From Struthio camelus (taxonomy: Eukaryota; Chordata; Aves; Struthioniformes; Struthionidae), in NCBI RefSeq assembly GCF_040807025.1, contig NC_090942.1, positions 132,065,247 to 132,129,246 of the forward strand: a stretch of DNA of 64,000 bases, given 5' to 3'. Numbering within the stretch: position 1 is the stretch's first letter; each line of letters begins with the position of its first letter. A model generated the notes under the pieces. It was not told the origin of the DNA and did not search any database. It was given only the letters and a program-made list of their open reading frames with translations. The position numbers were made by a program, and so were the translations under genes. This document shows positions 48,297 to 60,700 of this stretch, piece after piece.

Positions 48297-49815
48297 CACA
48301 GAAACACAGAATGACCAAGGTTGGAAGGGACCTCTGGAGATCATCTAGTCCAACCCCCCTCCTCAACCAGGGTCACCTAGATCACGTTGCCCAGGATTGT
48401 GTCCAGATGCCTTTTGAATATCTCCAAGGATAGAGACTCCACAACCTCTCCAGGCAACCTGTGCCAGTGCTCAGTCACCCTCACAATAAAGAATTTTTTC
48501 CTCAGGTTCAGATGGAACTGCCTGTGGTTCAGTTCGTGCCCATTGCCTCTCATCCTGTCACCGAGAAGAGTCTGGCCCCATCCTCCTGACACCCTGCCTT
48601 CAGATACTTGTACACATTGATCAGATCCCTCCTCAGTGTTCTCTTCTCCTCTTCAGGCTGAACAGGCCCAGCTCTCGCAGCCTTTCCTCAGAGGAGAGAT
48701 GCTCCAGTCCCTTCATCATCTTTGTAGCCCTCCGCTGGACTCTCTCCAGGAGCTCCATGTCCCTCTTGTACTGGGGAGCCCAGAACTGGACACAGTACTG
48801 CAGGTGAGGCCTCACCAGGGCTGAGTGGAGGGGCAGGATCCCCTCCCTCCACCTGCTGGCAACACTAATGCACCCCAGGAGACCATTGGCCTTCTTGGCC
48901 ACAAGGGCACATTGCTGTCTCCTGCATAACTTGTCCACCAGCTCACTAGATGCAGGACCCTGCACTTGCCTTTGTGGAACTTCAGGAGGTTCCTCTCCGC
49001 CCAACTCTCCGCTCAACTCTCCAACACTGTCCAGGTCCCTCTGAATGACAGCACAGTCTTCTGGTGTGTCAGCCACTCCTCCCAGTTTAGTATCATCAGC
49101 AAACTTGCTGAGGGTGCACTCTTGTCCCTTCCTCCAGGTCATTGATGAATACATTGAACAAGGCTGGATCCAGTACTGACACTGTTGGGGGACACCTCTA
49201 GCTACAGGCCTCCAACTAGATTCTGTGCCGCTGATCTTAACCCTCTGAGCTCTGCCATCCAGCCAGTTCTCAAGCCACTCATCCAACCCACACTTCCTGA
49301 GCTTACCTAGGAGGATGTGATGGGAGACAGTGTCAAAAGCCTTGCTGAAGTCCAGGCAGACAACACCCACTGCTCTGCCCTCATCTACCCAGCCAGTCAT
49401 TCCATCAGAGAAGGCTCTATCAGATTGGGCAAGCATGATTTCCCTTTGGTGAATCCATGCTGACTACTCCTGATCACCTTCTTGTCCTCCACATGCTTAG
49501 AGATGGCCTCCAGGAGGAGCTGTTCCATCACCTTTCCAGGGATGGAGGTGAGGCTGACAGGCCTGTAGTATCCTGGCTCCTCCTTCTGGCCCTTTTTGAA
49601 GACTGAAGCGACATTGGCTTTATTCCAGTCTTCAGGAACCTCTCCTGATCTCCAGGACCTTTCCAAGACGATGGAGAGTGGCCTAGCAATAACATCCACC
49701 AGCTCCCTCAGCACTCGTGGGTGCATCCCATCAGGGCCCATGGATTTGTGGATGTTGAGTTTGCCCAAATGATCTCTAACCGGATCCTCCTCAACCCAGG
49801 GAGAGTCTTCGCTTA
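48297..49815 (-). mobile_element. CR1 LINE, 5'-truncated 3' portion
   Basis: The element's sense strand is minus. Its 3' end at 48297-48312 reads, in sense, ATTCTGTG then TTTCTGTG, two copies of the octamer that ends CR1 elements. The plus-strand phrase GACCAAGGTTGGAAGGGACC follows directly and is typical of the CR1 3' UTR. The body encodes part of the ORF2 reverse transcriptase. The 5' end near 49815 is placed where coding similarity stops. No target-site duplication is expected or seen. The copy is much younger than the remnant at 34.4 kb but is already inactivated. Confidence 0.95.
48633..49790 (-). pseudogene. Broken CR1 ORF2 reverse transcriptase
   Basis: Two overlapping minus-strand frames carry the reverse transcriptase of a CR1 LINE, which would copy element RNA at the target site. 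The upstream frame (49397-49768) holds KSMGPDGMHPRVLREL and the GYYRPVSLTSIPGKVME region. The downstream frame (48633-49436) holds VCLDFSKAFDTVSHHILLGK, the catalytic FADD at about 49092-49103 and the C-terminal QFWAPQYKRDMELLERVQRR stretch. There are at least three breaks: a frame change near 49.40-49.43 kb, a disturbed segment between GVPQ and the TLSKFADD motif, and a shifted and shortened stretch after the FADD block near 48.93-49.02 kb. The N-terminal endonuclease is absent. It cannot give a working enzyme. Confidence 0.93.
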
Positions 49816-52800
49816 GTTCCAGTTTGGATTTAGTTGTGCCTGCAATTTTTTCACTTTTAGTTCCAGTTCAAATTCACTAGGACTTTGAAATAGAGTTTGG
49901 ATTTTGTTCTGCTTCAAGAAAAAAAAAAGTTAAATTGCTATTTTGTTCCAATTTAGCTTTAATTCTACTCCCTTTTATCCATTGCTGTTAAATTTGATTT
50001 TTCAAAACACCCATTATTCTTAGCTGAGCTAGTCGGTAGGGCATTTTATTTCCTCTGAAAACATTATTTTACAATCTGTGAATTGTGTATTTCCAAATGA
50101 TTCTATGGGTGAGAGTCAATGTACCCCAGCACTGAAGAGATGACTAGATAAGTGAAAAACTCTTATATAACGTAGGTTTTATCATATTTGAAAGTGGCCG
50201 GTGTATTTGTCGACCGGAAGGTAATAAAAAATCCATTCACAGCTCAGGTTTATATTTGAGATTTTTACTTCTGTAGTACATTGAAACACATTCCCAATTA
50301 TCAATAAAAAGTTGAGTTTACACTAATTATTTCCTGGAACTTCTAATATTAAAGATTTACCTTTGCATAATACCAAAATGGAGAGGGCCTATGAACCTGG
50401 AAGGGTCTAAGTAATAGTGAAGAAAAACACTGAGCGTTACTTTGGTCGGATTCAGTAGGCTATTAATCATCTACTTCTCCCATACAAAAAGTTCCTAGTT
50501 TTTGTTTTTATTTTTGTTTTTTTATTTCTGGACAGTTGATTCTCTCATATAGCTCCATGTTTTAACCATCTATAGTAAGCATTCATGTCCAGAATGGTTG
50601 GTATACCTTGTTCATAACAGCTACAGAAAATGTGAACAGTATTAGCAAAAGCTGCAGAAAAAGCAGGAATGCTCCTAAACAAAATACAGGCACAACACCT
50701 TCATCAGAAAGTAGCATTACTCTTTTAGGTAGCCATAAACAGGCATCAAGAATTATACAATAAGTTCATGCACAGCAAACAATGTGGCACATCATCTTTA
50801 TTGATTACTGCTTCCAGACAATATATATATTTTCCATAATAGAAAACATGTCCTGCATTAAATTTCAATTTTATCCCAAAGTCCTTAGCAGCGAGCAAAC
50901 CATTAGGGAAAAAGGGTATATATGCTCTTTGCACTAGTCAGCAATAAAAATGGTCATTCAGTACTGCTACTGTGTGATCTAATGATAATGTTGAGGCAAA
51001 CATGAACATTACCAGTGATGATGATAATGAGGGGGGGGAAATAGGATGGCATCTTACAAACACTGTAAAGCTGTGAAATATTACTACCATGGAAGAATAA
51101 GCTTAGCATAGCCCTTGTCCCAAAGTAGTAATCAGTCCTGTTGATCTCAAACTGAGATAGGGCAGTTAAATTTGCTTTCTTTTGATTGGGAGAGCTGAGA
51201 TTAGCATTGGAAGCCTTCTCTGATTATATCAGAGAGGAGAGAAAGTCATACGAGTACTTCAGAGGGAATGCGATAGCCTTTAAATGAACACATTTATATG
51301 GAAGCTGTCAGGTCATTTCTTTCGAAGGCAGGAACAAAAGGTAGCTTCAGATCGGCACCATAAGTATCTCATGCAGCACGTCTGACATTCCCTGTGCACT
51401 TTACGCCTGATGCCATTCTAAAATGTAAACTGCGACGGTGAGAAGCGAAAGAAAGCAGAAATCAGTGGTGGTGGACAGCATACCCACGTCTGCTTAGAAC
51501 ATGTAAAAATCCTGAGCTGAGTAAGAGAAAAATGTAAAGCCACGTTTATGATTAGCTATGCTAATATATTTCACAAAGAGCAATGAGAAATTGCTTTTAG
51601 GTGTAAAATGAAAAAAACCTCTGAATATATGAATTTGCCTCAACAACTTTTGATGAAAGGGTCTGCATTTCTTTCTATTTAGTGACAAAGCCAATTATGG
51701 AATCCTCATCAGCTTAAATGTTTGGGGTAAATGTAGGGAAACATTTATTTGTGTACCTGAAAAAGAGATAACAGACTCATTGATGCAAACTGTCCCTTTT
51801 TTTCCCTCTGCAGTACAAATTCTGAATGAAGAAATCTCTTCTCCCATCTTCTAGTGTATCTGGTTTGGTAATCTTGTAAGCCACTGGCCTGCACAGCTAT
51901 CTTTTGGTTTTGGGAGGAAGCATCTAGCAAGAGAAACTGATTCTTTCAAGTGAAAGAAATTGTTAAAGTGGAAGAGGTTCAATGCATATGCTATTATTTA
52001 GCCTACAATTAATTCTAGTTTACTAGAACTTTTACAGTAGTTTTTCATTATTTATTATAATGAAAATAATGAAATGAGTTATTTTTGATAAAAGTATTTG
52101 CGCTGGAAATTGTAATATAGTATTAGGGATTATTCTTGTAAGCAAGCTTGGCTTTTTCTACAAATACAAGTGTAATGAGTGTACTGAGTCAGGAGAAAGT
52201 CCACTGAGCTTGATTATCCTGTCCCCATTAGCAGCAGACAGATGTCTAGAGAATGAGTACAAGAAACAAGGCACAGGAACTTGCAAAGCAACTCAGAAAT
52301 CTGAAAGAAGACTGCATCCAGCCTACTCTGTTTAACTGTACCTAAGAACAAGCTGTTGCCATCCCTGAAGTGGTCTAACTCCTTTCTGAACCCATATACC
52401 CTTGGATCCAAAAATACCCTCTGTCAAGAAATTGCACAATTTAGGTGTGCTTTTTATTTGTTTAAACATGCTTCATAGTCACTGCGTTGGTGCCTGTTAG
52501 AGACGTTATTTCTCCTAGTAACAAATCATGAATAAGTGTTCCTTATTTGACATCTCACCACCACTGATTTTTTTTTTTTTGGATTTGTGTAATGCAAAGA
52601 ATTATTTTCCTTGTATGCGTGAAAGCTCTTGCTCTCAAAGCACTGTGCAGCCTTCAGAGATTTTAACTCAAAAATTCAGAATAAAATACTCTCCCTTCTT
52701 TCAGAGAAACCTTCATTCATTATTTTGTTGGACCTGCTAGAAAGTGCCCATAGCCAGAAGAAATTCTGGAAAGCAAAAAAATTAATTCTAAGCGTCCCAA

Positions 52801-55800
52801 ACAGATATTCAGATACAGACTGCATACTGCTTAGAGACACTATTTTGTTATGTTATTGCTACGGCTAAGGGAGACAAACATGAGAACTAGCTCTATTCAG
52901 GGATACAGGAACATATCCTGAAGATGGCACTGCTCCCTCACTCTTCTTCTTTTCAAGTGAGCCATGACTCATACTTTGCACTGGAGATATTATTTTTTCT
53001 CCTAGGGACATGTTTACTTTGTGCATCCTGATCCACAAACAGAAAAAATGAGCTCTCCTTCAATATGATATTAGAAATGAAAATCCTGTTAAACCTTTAA
53101 AGATAGGTCTGGGCCATATTTTGCTTACCTTTTGCATCAAATTGCTCATACTGTTTTAAATAAAATAGCTCTTCTTGGTTCGGTGGACTAAAGACCTTTC
53201 TGTCTAACGCATTTAGGGTGGAATTTCTTTCTTCTGAAAAAAAAAAACGACTTGCAGAAGCCCACTTTAAAGTTTTAAAAATCCTGCAGAGACATAGGGG
53301 GCAATGTAACCTGCATAAGAGTGTTTCTTTAAAGAAAAGAAAATAATCTTTCAGTTGGTGAGCAAATGAATGAATTAATGAAGGAATAAATTTGCAAACA
53401 AATAAACAAATATATACAAATGTGTCCTACTTCAAGCAGCAGCTCCTATTTGATCAGGCTTTCATTGGAGGTGCAAAGCTATCAAGGACCCAGTAAACTG
53501 GACAAGAAAGAGTTTTCTTCTGTGTTCTCTACAGTCTAACACCTCACTAAACAACACTGGGTAAAGTTTAACGCAGGGTTGTGGCAAGGGAAGCACTGTG
53601 CTCTAGTGAACTGGTGGTTACATGCTCGCCTTGTAGTTATCATAAGCAGAGATAGCAGGGATGCCTGCAGTTATTGTTTGGTAATGTTTTCAAGACTAAA
53701 ATTAGATGAAAAGATGGTTTGCCTAAGTTACAGCATCTCCAGTGGTTTCTTTGAAGAGCTCTAGTCCCTCTGTTCTTTAGATAGTGGGTTTCAATTGTGG
53801 TAGAGGACTAATTTTGAGGACATAAAGGTGGCCATTACTTCTGCTGGATTATTTACACTGATGTGACCAGCTTATAAAGCCTCTCAAAAACCATATTCTT
53901 ACATGCTTAGCAGAACTCTTTAGGGACTTGCCGAAAAGCTTGGCAGCTTTCAATTTGCACTAGGCATACACTCCGCTCTACAGCAGTCTCTGCAGGTCAC
54001 TCATATTGAGCATAGTGTAAAAAACAGGCCTGAGGCTTGTCACTGCAAGTACAGTTCCTAATGTCGCACAGACAAGAATGCAAAACCCTGTCGGCCTTAA
54101 GTGAATGTGCACTGGGCTGAAGACCAGGAGGGGATTTCTATACCACACTCAGATCTTTTAGAGTCTGATAGGAGTATTTGTATTTAAGGGATCCTAATAG
54201 CTTAAGGTGGTGACAGATATCCCATTTTACAAGGAGAGAGAACTAGCCAAATGGAGATTAATGTCTCCTGTTGAACACACAAACTGAAATGGTTGCATTG
54301 CCCTAACGCTAGCTAGCCACAACTGCCACTGAAGTTAACTAGCATAATAAAGCTTAAAGCACATTGAATCTAAGAAATTGCTGAGTAGTTGCTGAATATT
54401 TCCTTCCTTTGCCTCTTCTCCTCAAACTTTTGCTGCTCTTTGTCCTCTCCCTCTTTAATTTCTCTTTTTCCTTGTGTTTGCTTAGTGAGGGCTACCTTTT
54501 TCTTTTCTCCCTACTCCTTACCATTTTCAAAAAACAAGTTTACCATTTTCCTTAGTGTTCCTATTTCAGCTCTTTTTATGTAAATTCTCTAGGAAGATAG
54601 AAGTGTTATTTTGCTATCTATCCCAACTGTGAGCCTTGATGATTTGAACTCAAATGCTCTAAAATGATTTTTAGACGAATCTTCTTTGTTCTGTTGTCTC
54701 TACAGAATTCACTGTTCTAAATGCATTACTTTTGAAAGAAAAAAAAATATTATTCTATGCATGAGGCACTCTTGGAAAAAGCCAGTGCCTTGTGCATGTA
54801 ACAGAGAGCTGCTAATCCAAAAGGAAGCATTTCTGTTACACACATGAAAACATTCTCTGTAAGTTCTACTTTGAAAATCTGTCCTAGTCTCCCCCAGGGC
54901 ACCTCATTTCCCTCGGGCTCATTCTAATCTGAATCCTCTGAAGTTTCCTTGACCCTCCCTTCCTGCTCTCTCTTGGCTCTTCCATTCCATATCTTCATAG
55001 AAGGTAGTTGAACAGTTTTCTTTGTACCTCTTACAGCTTTTTCTATTAGCACCCCTGTAGTCTTGAACAACCTTTATCTCTGGGCAAAATGGCTTTTAAT
55101 TGGATCATTAAACAATAACAACAACAGCAACAACAACAACAAACCAGTTCTAAACTGAGCTTTTTAAGCAAAAGAAAAATATTTAGCAGGGATTCAAAGG
55201 TAAGCACTTTCAATAACCAAAGCTAATTGAGAATCACTGGGTTTTTTTTTAAGCAAATAATTGGACTCAGGTATTGGGAGCAACTATTGTATCATAGCTG
55301 ACATTATAAGGAGGAGTAAAGCTTGATGTACTGATGCACTCCTAAGGTAAGTGATAATTTCTTTCTAAATGAATAAGTTTTAATGTAGAGTAAAAGAAAG
55401 GTGATAGAGCACTTCCATGTAAACTGTGGCGTGCACAGAACTACATACACAGTTTGGTCATTGGTATATCTAGGGTTGGCTTTAAGCATACAGAAGCAGG
55501 CAGTGGAGCGAGGCAACAGACTAAGAGTAGGAAAAAAGAAGGGAATGGCAAAATGGCTGTGCCCCATTGCTACTCTGCCTTGGTCAAAGTCCTGCATAGA
55601 TAAGCTTACCCCTGGTGCTTTGTGAGAAGGTTTGGAGAGTGTAAGGCAGTAGGTATGACTATTAAGAAGTAAAACTCCTCTTTCAGGAGCAGAAGTGCAG
55701 AAGTATCACTTGTTTCCATCTCTCCCATCCTACTTCTGGTGACAGGAGGAGCAGCAGATCTGATTCCCCTGGACCTGTTCAAATCTGATCCCTCCAAGAG

Positions 55801-57159
55801 GGAAAGGGTTTTTCTTCCAGGTCTCCTGCAAAAGAGCTCTCACACCTCTGCGTCCTCCAGCTTCTCTTCCAAAGCAGCCTGGTCTTGGCTCCACCATCTT
55901 GGAGATGCCAAACATCAGTTCAGCCTGCCTCTAGGTTTGTGTCTTTATTACTAAGAGAAGATGTTTTAGAAGAAAGAGAAGGTCATGCTGTTAAGCCTGC
56001 AAAATAACTCAATTCATGTTTAGGACATGCCACAATTTAAGATGTCTTATCCAACTAGCTATCTTGGCCATGAAGCTTGATGTAATGACATCCTAGTTTT
56101 AATGCTGGGACACTGCCTCATTCAGTGAAGAGGCCGAACCAGGCTTGGCAGATGAAGAATGGAGGAATAGTAAAGGAGACTTCTATCTCTAGAAAATGAA
56201 AGGAAGGTCTAATGATCAAGGTAGCTGAAGTCAGCTTGAAAGCCAACTTTACATGGGCTTTTAGCTACTCTTTCCTCATTTTATGGGTGCTGATCACAAT
56301 ATCCTGGGTTTTGACACATGCAGATCCTGAGCACTTGTGCTTGCAGCTGAAGTTAAAATAACTGCTGTGAATGCATTACATACTATATAGAAACAAATTA
56401 TCCAAACTAGCAAGTCAAAGGCTATCAAATGGTATAGACAAAAAGATTGGAAATTTTTGACTTGAATCTTTCTATATTTAAGCCCAGAGCTCTCTTTAGA
56501 ACAGCATTTGGCACTCTCTTATCTCAGCCACTACTGAGAAGACGTGAAGACAGTATCTGTCAAGCACTATCGTGCCATAGAAAGCCCTGTGAGGAAATTA
56601 TTAATGCTTTTTTCATTGCAGAGATTTAATAACATGCAACAAACAAGGCACAAGGCCACAATTAAACAATGAAAGTAAATGTGTATTATATAAATACATA
56701 CCAATTTACACGTGCACACACACGCAAACACACATACATCTATAAAATCATTGGTTTAATTATAGACTGTCAGTCATCCTTTGCTGTTAGTGAGGCAGTG
56801 GGGGGAAAAAACTATGCGACATGTAAATAAAGATAACGACATCTGCAATATCCACAACCAGCAGTAGGCAAATTAAAATCACAGAAGGCACTCCAATTCT
56901 TGCACTCCCCAGTCGTAATAATGATCTTTCAGATTTTTTGGTTTTCATAATTGTAATTGCTATTAAACAAAAAAAGAAACAAAAAAGAAAAATTGTCATA
57001 TGGCTACGGCAGTCTGTAGCTCTATCAAAGAGACCTAGGCCCTCTGATTTTTGGGTAGACCAGCCCTCAGGGAGGGGTAACATGCTTCGCAGGGGGTTTC
57101 ACAATTACCTACTGGTAACAGAGAAAACTCAGGTCCTGTTTTCTATTCCAAGCTCTGGA
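49816..57159. other. Non-coding AT-rich DNA
   Basis: No gene is recognised. It contains an AAC-type microsatellite at 55111-55144 and poly-T or poly-A runs near 52.57 and 53.24 kb. Reading frames are short and lack domain-like sequence. Confidence 0.6.
55111..55144. repeat. Imperfect (AAC)n microsatellite
   Basis: About eleven AAC-type units with two interruptions (AAT and AGC). Confidence 0.9.
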
Positions 57160-57723
57160 CATGTGTTTTATTGGGTATATATTCCTCTACTTCTCATCCT
57201 CTGGCGTAATCAGCTCTCTCCTGCCCCTTCCAAAATTCCTTCTCCCAGTCTGTCCCTCCATCATCCCTGCGATCCCCTTCTCTCTTCAGGCTTCCCATGC
57301 CCAGCTCCAGCTCTCTGCCTTGCTGGGCCACCTCCTTTCCCTTCCCTCCCTCACTGCCTCAGGTTCGATTTTCCTCGGGTTTCTTTCCCTTCCAGCTTTT
57401 TTTTTCCCGGACTGCCATTTTCTCATCTGATCTGTGTCCTTGTAACAATTAGCAAGAAGCCCGTTAGGGCTCCGCTGTCTGTTTAGCATCTTTGCCTTGC
57501 TGGGAGCCTCCTCGCCCGAGCAGTCCTCACCTTCCCTTGCCGCGCACTGCATAGTCTCGCTTACTCCCAGTCCTCGTCCCCCTGTCGGGCTCTTCTCTCA
57601 TTTCTGCACAAGACAGTTCTGCATTTGACTCTGCCTCCTTACTTTTAGGGCAACAGAAGGTTTCGGGCAGGAAAGTACGGGTTTTTAAACCGCACTCATA
57701 AAAGACGAGAGAGAGACGAAAAG
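57160..57723 (+). other. Pyrimidine-rich, CpG-bearing stretch ending in a splice donor
   Basis: From about 57.20 to 57.62 kb the plus strand is strongly C/T-rich. From 57.49 to 57.60 kb it carries several CpG sites, unlike the flanks. At 57721-57729 it ends in AAG|GTAAGT, a consensus 5' splice site. A TATATA word lies at about 57176. Together these could mark a non-coding first exon of a plus-strand transcript. Each signal alone is common, and no coding frame is recognised. A 137-codon minus-strand ORF at 57527-57940 overlaps it without recognisable domains. Confidence 0.15.
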
Positions 57724-57729
57724 GTAAGT

Positions 57730-60700
57730 TTTCCATATTCTGTCTCATTTCAAGCTTATGCTTGCTCAAATGTAGGCGTGTTTTCAGGAGACGGTTCATA
57801 CAAAAGCCGTGCTTTATACTGCCAAATATCCAATCATGGTGTAACCACAGCATCTTAAATATTTCCATAATTTTTCCATAAACATTTGCAGAATAATATG
57901 TTTTCTCTAGTTGGAAAGGGATGAAGAAATTTTGGCTCAAATTTAAAGAGAATAAATGAGAAAAGAAAAATAGATTAACCAGAGGCTCATATTTTGCACG
58001 ACAAATGTCAGCTCAGATTTTTGCAAAAGTACAAGGTCCTGAAAAACGGACTTATTATTGGAAATATTGGACACCTTTAATAGCATAAGTTCCACCTTTT
58101 TTTTGTTAATTAAAAAATATTTATTTTTCCCTACCTATCCTTTAACATTTTCTTTTGATTTGAAAAAGACTCATTAAGCAGAAATCTAAAACTAGTAGTT
58201 ATGCTGTCTTTTGGAAGAAAGAGGGTAGTTTTGTAGTCAAAGAACTGGAAAGGAGCACAGAAAATCAAATTTTAGAGCTTCCACACATATAAACTTAAGA
58301 ATGTCCTTTAAGTATTCCAAAACTTCTGCAAAATATAAATATTCTTCTTTTTATAGCTTAGGCTGACCTTCTAAAATAAAGGCTGCCTGCCCCTCTACCC
58401 CTGAAAAACGGACAAAAATAGTTAAAGAATGAGCTTACTAACCATAGTTAGATGTAAGATGAACTAGGTTGCTTCAAGTTCCTTTTAAACTTAGATTCAA
58501 CTTGCAAACTCCTAACAGGATTTACTTCTTGTATTTGTTTATATTTATTTATTTGGGTTTTTTCGTCCACTGCTTTTTCTATTCACAGTAACAGACCAAA
58601 GCTAGGCTGAGCTCAAACTGGCTCCAATCGCAAAACAGACAATAACTAACTTGCAAGTGCAAAGGAACTTTTTTACAGACAAGGTCCTTTATAGCAGAAT
58701 ATCCTAATCTGCTTATATAATATCCCTGTAAAAATGAAAGTGGATGTTTTTTCACAGGAATATGCATACCTTTAAAATGTTGTCATAGTTTTAGACATTC
58801 AGTTTATAGCTATGTCCTCAGTATCTTAGGTTTTTTAGTCTTAAATGCTCCAAAACATTCCTGCCTTAAATCACAATATCCAAGGTGACTGAACTATTTC
58901 AAATACCAACTAAGAGAGAAATTCTGCAAAATTATTGCTAATCAAATTACGATCTGACAAGATTATAGGATTTAGTCTACCTAATTTCCCCATTTATCTC
59001 TGTCCTTCTGTAAGCTGTACTAGCGAACATTTGAGTTCCAAGATAAGCAAAACGTTTCTACAATCCATTCAGTCAGTTATGCAATGTCTATTATTGTGAT
59101 AGTGTTGTCTGTAGTTTTATTTCGTATTATCTGCAGAATCGTTTCTTTGCTGAACCTTTAATAACATCAGTACAAATGATGGCACATACTGTTTTTCTGA
59201 GATGGGCTGAGCCTGAGAAATATGCAGGGCATGATTAATTAGCCAAGTGAAAGAAACTACCCAGCTGACAAAAGTAATCATTGGCCCAAATGACCTTTGA
59301 TGTCTTAGTGCTTTTAGCCAGAGGGTTTGACAACTGTCTGCGATGGAATGCTAAAATAATCTACAACCAGCAAAAGTATTAACATTCTAAAGGCAGACTA
59401 TTTTCACTGCAGAACCAGCGTATTTTAGACAGCGGATGCAAGTTCTGTTGATACAAAACCCTGGTGAGTTTAGTACACTGGTAAAAGAAGGATACCTCAA
59501 GCGGTACCTCAATCTTAAAAAATATATTCTCCATTTCTACTGTAAAAAAGAAGCACCTAGACTTTTTAGTCAGTATAGGCAGGATTTGGTACAATGTTAA
59601 ACCTGTGTGATGGTAAATCTGATTGTATGGTAGTCAGCTATGGCCGTGATACTTTTTAGTAATGATAGTCCGGTTTCCGTTGAACTGAAGTGCCGCATAG
59701 TTCTAGAGACAAAGAAGTTGAAAGGCAATAGCTTTGAAAATAAATCTAGTTAAAATGATATATATATGACAGTCTGTAGAGACACTACTCCTAACTTAAG
59801 AACATCCTTGAGCTTCATAATGTTCCGAGATTTCCTTTTGATGAAATTCTTTTAATAAAAATACAGACAGTCTCTAGTTAAAGAAATAAAGAGGTAAAAG
59901 CGTAACTTTTAGTAAAAATTCCAGAGCTATTTTAACAGTAAAGCTCCAGTCAATACTGCCACGATATTATTATATAAGGAGTGGATTCATTTCACCTAAT
60001 TCTGGTCAGTTTGCCTGTATGGCTAATGAGAGAAAGAAGCATTTCTGGAGGGTGATTCAATCTTAGACACACATTGGAGGATGGCCTGAACAGATCTCTG
60101 GTGGTGCATCTTTTCCTCTCTGCTTTTCTAGAGAGACACTACATGGCTCACCAGGACTAGCTATCTAACGTTATGTGAGTGAAGCCTGGTGACACGAATC
60201 CACTCATAAGTGCTTTGGGACAGAGCTCTTTAATGTATAGAGATGAATATGCATGTATTACATATCATTAATGTCTTGAACTAGTGTTGTGCAAGGCCGT
60301 GTACAGTGGAGTTACGATTCTTAGCTGGATCTCTTGTTGCTCCCGTAACAAAGACAAACAGAAAGATAACCCCCTCCCCCCAAACAATGTTGCAGGGAGG
60401 GGTGTAACTTTTCTTTTACTAGAATATCTTGAAGGATTTTACTGGAATAGTACTGGGTTTTTGCTGGAATATCCACCTCTCCCCATGGCTGCTACTACCA
60501 CTACAAAGATCTGAAATCACTACTGGCACTCTTTGGAGTTCAAATTTTTGAATTTGAGGAGTGTATTTTTGAGGTGAATCTTGTGATCATCTCCGCTCAC
60601 TGTGCTTTTGTTTATATCACAGAGCAGTCTCTGCATGTGGACTGGGTTTCTTTTGGATAAAATTAAACCGGAAGATGTGGTCCAGGAGTGCACCTAACGT

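Noticed and set aside
48377..48620. ORFs on both strands at the CR1 3' end
   Set aside because: They lie in the CR1 3' end and ORF2 tail and are explained by the element.
55111..55144. (AAC)n run as a possible poly-Asn/Gln coding repeat
   Set aside because: No open frame of note spans it. It is a simple microsatellite.
56938..57486. 182-codon plus-strand ORF
   Set aside because: Its second half is Pro/Ser/Leu/Phe-rich translation of a pyrimidine tract, without a domain.
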